DNA of 7,441 nucleotides, taken from positions 1 through 7,441 of the forward strand of contig CAAFTU010000093.1 of assembly GCA_900766005.1 (NCBI GenBank). The letters are read 5' to 3'. The translations under genes and the position numbers were made by a program. This DNA comes from an uncultured Bacteroides sp. (GTDB lineage: Bacteria; Bacteroidota; Bacteroidia; Bacteroidales; Bacteroidaceae). Of this stretch, positions 6,083-7,441 are shown in pieces. How positions within the stretch are numbered: position 1 is the first letter of the stretch; every line of letters starts with the position of its first letter. The notes under the pieces are model-generated. The model did not search any database, was not told where the DNA came from, and was given only the letters and a program-made list of their open reading frames with translations.

Positions 6083-6364
6083 TCACACCAGTTTGTTGAT
6101 ATAAACCAGATTCTCAACCCGTTCCACTCCGTTCTTGTCCGTAAAGCGGCGCGTACGCAGCGTGGCCTGCAAGCGGTGGAGCACCGAGCGGTCGTATTCC
6201 GGACAGGTCAATGCCGCATTCCCAATCATCTCGGCATAAAACTCATCCAGTCCGTTGCTCAGCACAAAACCGCGAGAATGGAATACGGAGGGCTGACCCT
6301 GCAAGTCTGTGTAAGGGCGACTCTGAAGGTCGCGTTGCTCTACAATAGTTACATACTGTTCCAT
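6083..6364 (-). CDS. Putative SSB-like (OB-fold) small protein, first gene of the operon
   Basis: A 93-aa protein. Residues 67-90 (LQATLRTRRFTDKNGVERVENLVY) strongly recall the beta-hairpin stretch of bacterial single-stranded DNA-binding proteins, where LRTRxWTDxxG followed by xxRYxxxV is typical. The N-terminal part (VTIVEQRDLQSRPYTDLQGQPSVFHSRGFVLSNG) is less like SSB, and the protein is shorter than a usual SSB OB domain of about 110 aa, with no acidic C-terminal tip. A divergent or minimal SSB-like protein is therefore inferred; it may be an unrelated beta-rich protein sharing one motif. Position at the head of an operon with a primase/helicase-like protein supports a role on single-stranded DNA. 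It is preceded by a leader of about 190 nt. Confidence 0.72.
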   Translation of the reverse strand: MEQYVTIVEQRDLQSRPYTDLQGQPSVFHSRGFVLSNGLDEFYAEMIGNAALTCPEYDRSVLHRLQATLRTRRFTDKNGVERVENLVYINKLV

Positions 6365-6387
6365 ACTTTTCTATTCTTTTTAGTTTT

Positions 6388-6455
6388 CAGTTTTTACTTT
6401 TCAGTTTCTCAGTTTTTACTTTTTACTTTCAGTTTTTACATTCAGTTTTTCAGTT
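6388..6455 (-). repeat. Degenerate CAGTTTTTACTTT repeats in the operon leader
   Basis: On the plus strand five or six units of CAGTTTTTACTTTT-like sequence follow each other (6388-6401, 6402-6410, 6411-6429, 6430-6442, 6443-6455). In the minus-strand RNA this is a run of GTAAAAACTGAA units ending about 24 nt before the start codon of the 93-aa gene. The sequence differs from the leader at 5548-5645, but the style is the same: short, A-rich, degenerate, tandem. It may serve as an unstructured translation-enhancing leader. Confidence 0.65.
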
Positions 6456-6561
6456 AATAAAAAACTCATCACAATAAGGAACTTGTCTTCACCGTAGCCG
6501 GCAGTGGGGAAAGAAAAGCCCCGCCAAAAACGAACACATCCGCATGTCGCTTTTGACAATG
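6456..6561 (-). other. Upstream part of the operon leader
   Basis: If transcription starts near 6555, this stretch is the 5' half of a long leader. It can form a hairpin (GGCGGGG and CCCCACTGCC on the minus strand, about 6500-6526, with a small bulge). It also contains an 18-codon minus-strand frame (start 6545, stop 6489) that begins about 10 nt after the predicted start site. Neither is strong enough alone to call an attenuator or leader peptide. Confidence 0.35.
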
Positions 6562-6569
6562 CAAAGGTA
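6562..6569 (-). promoter_or_regulatory. Probable -7 element of the four-gene operon
   Basis: TACCTTTG on the minus strand, continuing TACCTTTGCA, is identical to the -7 element of the tRNA promoter in this window. Unlike that promoter, no TTTG occurs 19-21 bp upstream; the nearest (6601-6598) is 28 bp away. The place where a -33 box should be is occupied by the palindrome at 6577-6610. This is what an activator-dependent or operator-controlled promoter would look like. Confidence 0.6.
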
Positions 6570-6576
6570 AGGGGGT

Positions 6577-6610
6577 GTATTACCTTTTGTACTGATACAA
6601 AGGGTAATAC
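6577..6610. promoter_or_regulatory. 34-bp near-perfect palindrome, likely operator
   Basis: GTATTACCTTTTGTA (6577-6591) and TACAAAGGGTAATAC (6596-6610) are inverted repeats matching at 14 of 15 positions around a CTGA centre. The near edge is 7 bp from the -7 element of the operon promoter and the palindrome covers the missing -33 region. The size fits a dimeric regulator covering about three helical turns. Each arm also carries a -7-like string (TACC then TTTTG, or TACCC then TTTG) with one extra base, facing outwards in opposite directions. The regulator is not in the window. Confidence 0.65.
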
Positions 6611-6636
6611 AAAATAGTAATCATCTGATAATAAGC

Positions 6637-6744
6637 ATGTTGAAAATATGCCTATACAAAGCAGTGTATCACCAGCGTCCGGTTGAAACCTTTATGGAAG
6701 CAAGAATGAAAAAGAAAAAGAAAGAGAAACAACAAATAGCATAA
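6637..6744 (+). CDS. Possible 35-codon ORF, unrecognised
   Basis: An ATG frame of 35 residues starting 26 bp after the palindrome and pointing away from the operon. The product would begin MLKICLYKAVYHQRPVETF and end in a lysine-rich stretch (KKKKKEK) before QQIA. It matches nothing I know and the lysine run simply reflects an A-rich stretch, so it may be chance. Its only support is its position, divergent from the operon beside the palindrome. Confidence 0.18.
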   Translation: MLKICLYKAVYHQRPVETFMEARMKKKKKEKQQIA

Positions 6745-6815
6745 TACCATCAAAACAGTCTAAAAAAAACACTGGAATCCACTTATATTTTGGGAATATT
6801 CGATATATTTACGAC

Positions 6816-6978
6816 ATGTTTCTGACATTGCCTTGGTTGCATGTACACAATGACGAATCAAAGGATGTCACGTTGCAATATGCCATAGAAGGTTATCCAA
6901 CAAAAATTATTGTTAATCCTGAAGGTTGCATAGCCAAGGTAGTTAGTTGTAGGTGAAGACCCTGTCTTTTACAAATAA
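6816..6978 (+). pseudogene. Decayed thioredoxin-fold (TlpA/AhpC-like) gene fragment
   Basis: From the ATG at 6816 the frame reads 46 codons, including a segment VTLQYAIEGYPTKIIVNPEG (18-37). This is the typical C-terminal half of thioredoxin-like proteins: helix end, then G-[YIF]-P-T with the cis-proline (P28), then a strand and the PEG turn. After KVV the frame fails at TGA (6954-6956). In the +1 frame the sequence continues VGEDPVFYK then TAA (6949-6978), the expected family ending. The break coincides with a tandem AGTT duplication (6941-6944, 6945-6948); removing one copy restores KVVVGEDPVFYK. The first half with the CXXC active site is absent: the upstream frame stays open to 6687 but shows no thioredoxin features. 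Confidence 0.72.
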
Positions 6979-7029
6979 CTAGATAGCTTATTTTTAATAA
7001 AAAATAAATAGTATACCATAAGAAATAAC

Positions 7030-7269
7030 ATGAAAAGACATGTAAGACTAATCATTGATATCATATTGATTTCTCTTTCAATATGTTTTATTATCCCAAT
7101 TATCTTAAAAGATATTGAGATAGAGTCAATAATAGCTCGTATAGCTACAGCTTGCGCTTTGATAGCAAACACCTATTTACTATCAGAACACAAGATGTTT
7201 AAAAACTCACTCTTTGTCACAACATTAGCCTTAATAATTATAGATACGTTTATTTACATATATCTATGA
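7030..7269 (+). CDS. Small hydrophobic membrane protein
   Basis: A 79-aa frame with three likely membrane segments: residues 8-27 (LIIDIILISLSICFIIPIIL), about 34-51 (IIARIATACALIANTYLL) and 60-79 (SLFVTTLALIIIDTFIYIYL). Basic residues at the N-terminus (MKRHVR) and the HKMFK loop set the topology, probably N-terminus inside. It starts after an A-rich stretch (AAGAAATAAC) as is usual in this group, but no promoter matching TTTG-N19-TAnnTTTG is visible upstream. I cannot assign a family. The DNA is AT-rich, where hydrophobic frames arise by chance, and the reverse strand also has an overlapping hydrophobic frame, so the call is moderate. Confidence 0.5.
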   Translation: MKRHVRLIIDIILISLSICFIIPIILKDIEIESIIARIATACALIANTYLLSEHKMFKNSLFVTTLALIIIDTFIYIYL

Positions 7270-7331
7270 CAGAAAACTTGCGTCCTGTGTATAATAGATA
7301 AAAAGAGTAAACACCCCGTACCTCAGCCGGG

Positions 7332-7343
7332 AGACACGTGTCT
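7332..7343. repeat. 12-bp perfect palindrome AGACACGTGTCT
   Basis: A perfect palindrome with a CACGTG core in the 117-bp gap between the small membrane protein gene and the right-edge gene. It could be a protein-binding site, or chance. No promoter elements can be paired with it. Confidence 0.35.
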
Positions 7344-7360
7344 GTTTATACATACTATAT

Positions 7361-7398
7361 ATAAAAATCGGCCCCAGGCAACATGATCAGATGTTGCC
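7361..7398 (-). terminator. Candidate terminator of the right-edge gene
   Basis: GGCAACAT (7377-7384) and ATGTTGCC (7391-7398) form an 8-bp perfect stem with a 6-nt loop. On the minus strand the stem overlaps the stop codon of the right-edge gene, is followed by TGGGGCCGA and then a T5 run (7366-7362). The gap between stem and T-run makes it a non-ideal intrinsic terminator. Confidence 0.4.
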
Positions 7399-7441
7399 CC
7401 GGATGCGATCGGCATATAAAGGGTTCACTTCATCGAGCATA
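7387..7441 (-). CDS. C-terminal end of an unidentified protein (runs off the window)
   Basis: A minus-strand frame enters from the right edge and stops with TGA at 7389-7387. The visible residues end LDEVNPLYADRIRGNI, a composition ordinary for a soluble protein C-terminus. The DNA here is GC-richer than the adjacent 6611-7300 stretch and resembles the other coding genes. Too little is seen to name it; an ATG at 7440-7438 lies inside the frame and is unlikely to be the true start. Confidence 0.5.
   Translation of the reverse strand, partial: MLDEVNPLYADRIRGNI

Noticed and set aside
6969..7172. 67-aa hydrophobic open frame on the minus strand
   Set aside because: It overlaps the 79-aa plus-strand frame in AT-rich DNA, and its start lies in the middle of that gene. 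The plus-strand frame has better-spaced membrane segments and an A-rich leader.

Overview
The window looks like chromosomal DNA from a member of the Bacteroidales, most likely Bacteroides or a close relative. The evidence is a textbook Bacteroides promoter (TTTG, 19 bp, TACCTTTG) in front of a tRNA cluster, A-rich leaders with no Shine-Dalgarno sequence, tRNAs with no encoded CCA, a carboxyspermidine-type decarboxylase, and BT4734/VirE-N and DUF5675 proteins, which are common in this group. The species cannot be told from the sequence. Nearly all genes are on the minus strand and are read here from right to left.

Layout: (1) 5-641 is a minus-strand tRNA cluster, in transcription order Gly(GCC), Leu(CAG), Leu(GAG), Gly(GCC). 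The two Gly genes are identical. (2) 762-1901 is nspC, carboxynorspermidine/carboxyspermidine decarboxylase, the last step of the alternative spermidine pathway. (3) 1902-2400 has no gene but is rich in short repeats: three TGTCAC iteron-like units, a CG dinucleotide tract, an A11 tract and a cluster of degenerate tandem repeats. (4) 2401-6364 is a four-gene minus-strand operon: a 93-aa protein with an SSB-like stretch, a 110-aa unknown, an 872-aa BT4734/VirE-N primase-like plus DUF3987-type helicase-like protein, and a DUF5675 protein. Repetitive leaders precede genes 1 and 3, a long hairpin lies between genes 3 and 4, and a 34-bp near-perfect palindrome sits just upstream of the probable promoter. 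(5) 6611-7386 is visibly more AT-rich. It holds a decayed thioredoxin-fold gene fragment broken by a 4-bp tandem duplication, a 79-aa small membrane protein, and short palindromes. (6) The C-terminal 17 codons of a further minus-strand gene enter at the right edge.

The operon is the most interesting part. A primase/helicase-like protein with an SSB-like partner and iteron-like repeats downstream resembles the replication module of a mobile element. However, no integrase, relaxase, transposase or terminal repeat is visible, so it could be a domesticated or residual module. Its function is not known to me. The palindrome where the -33 box should be suggests that the operon is switched by a regulator rather than expressed constitutively.
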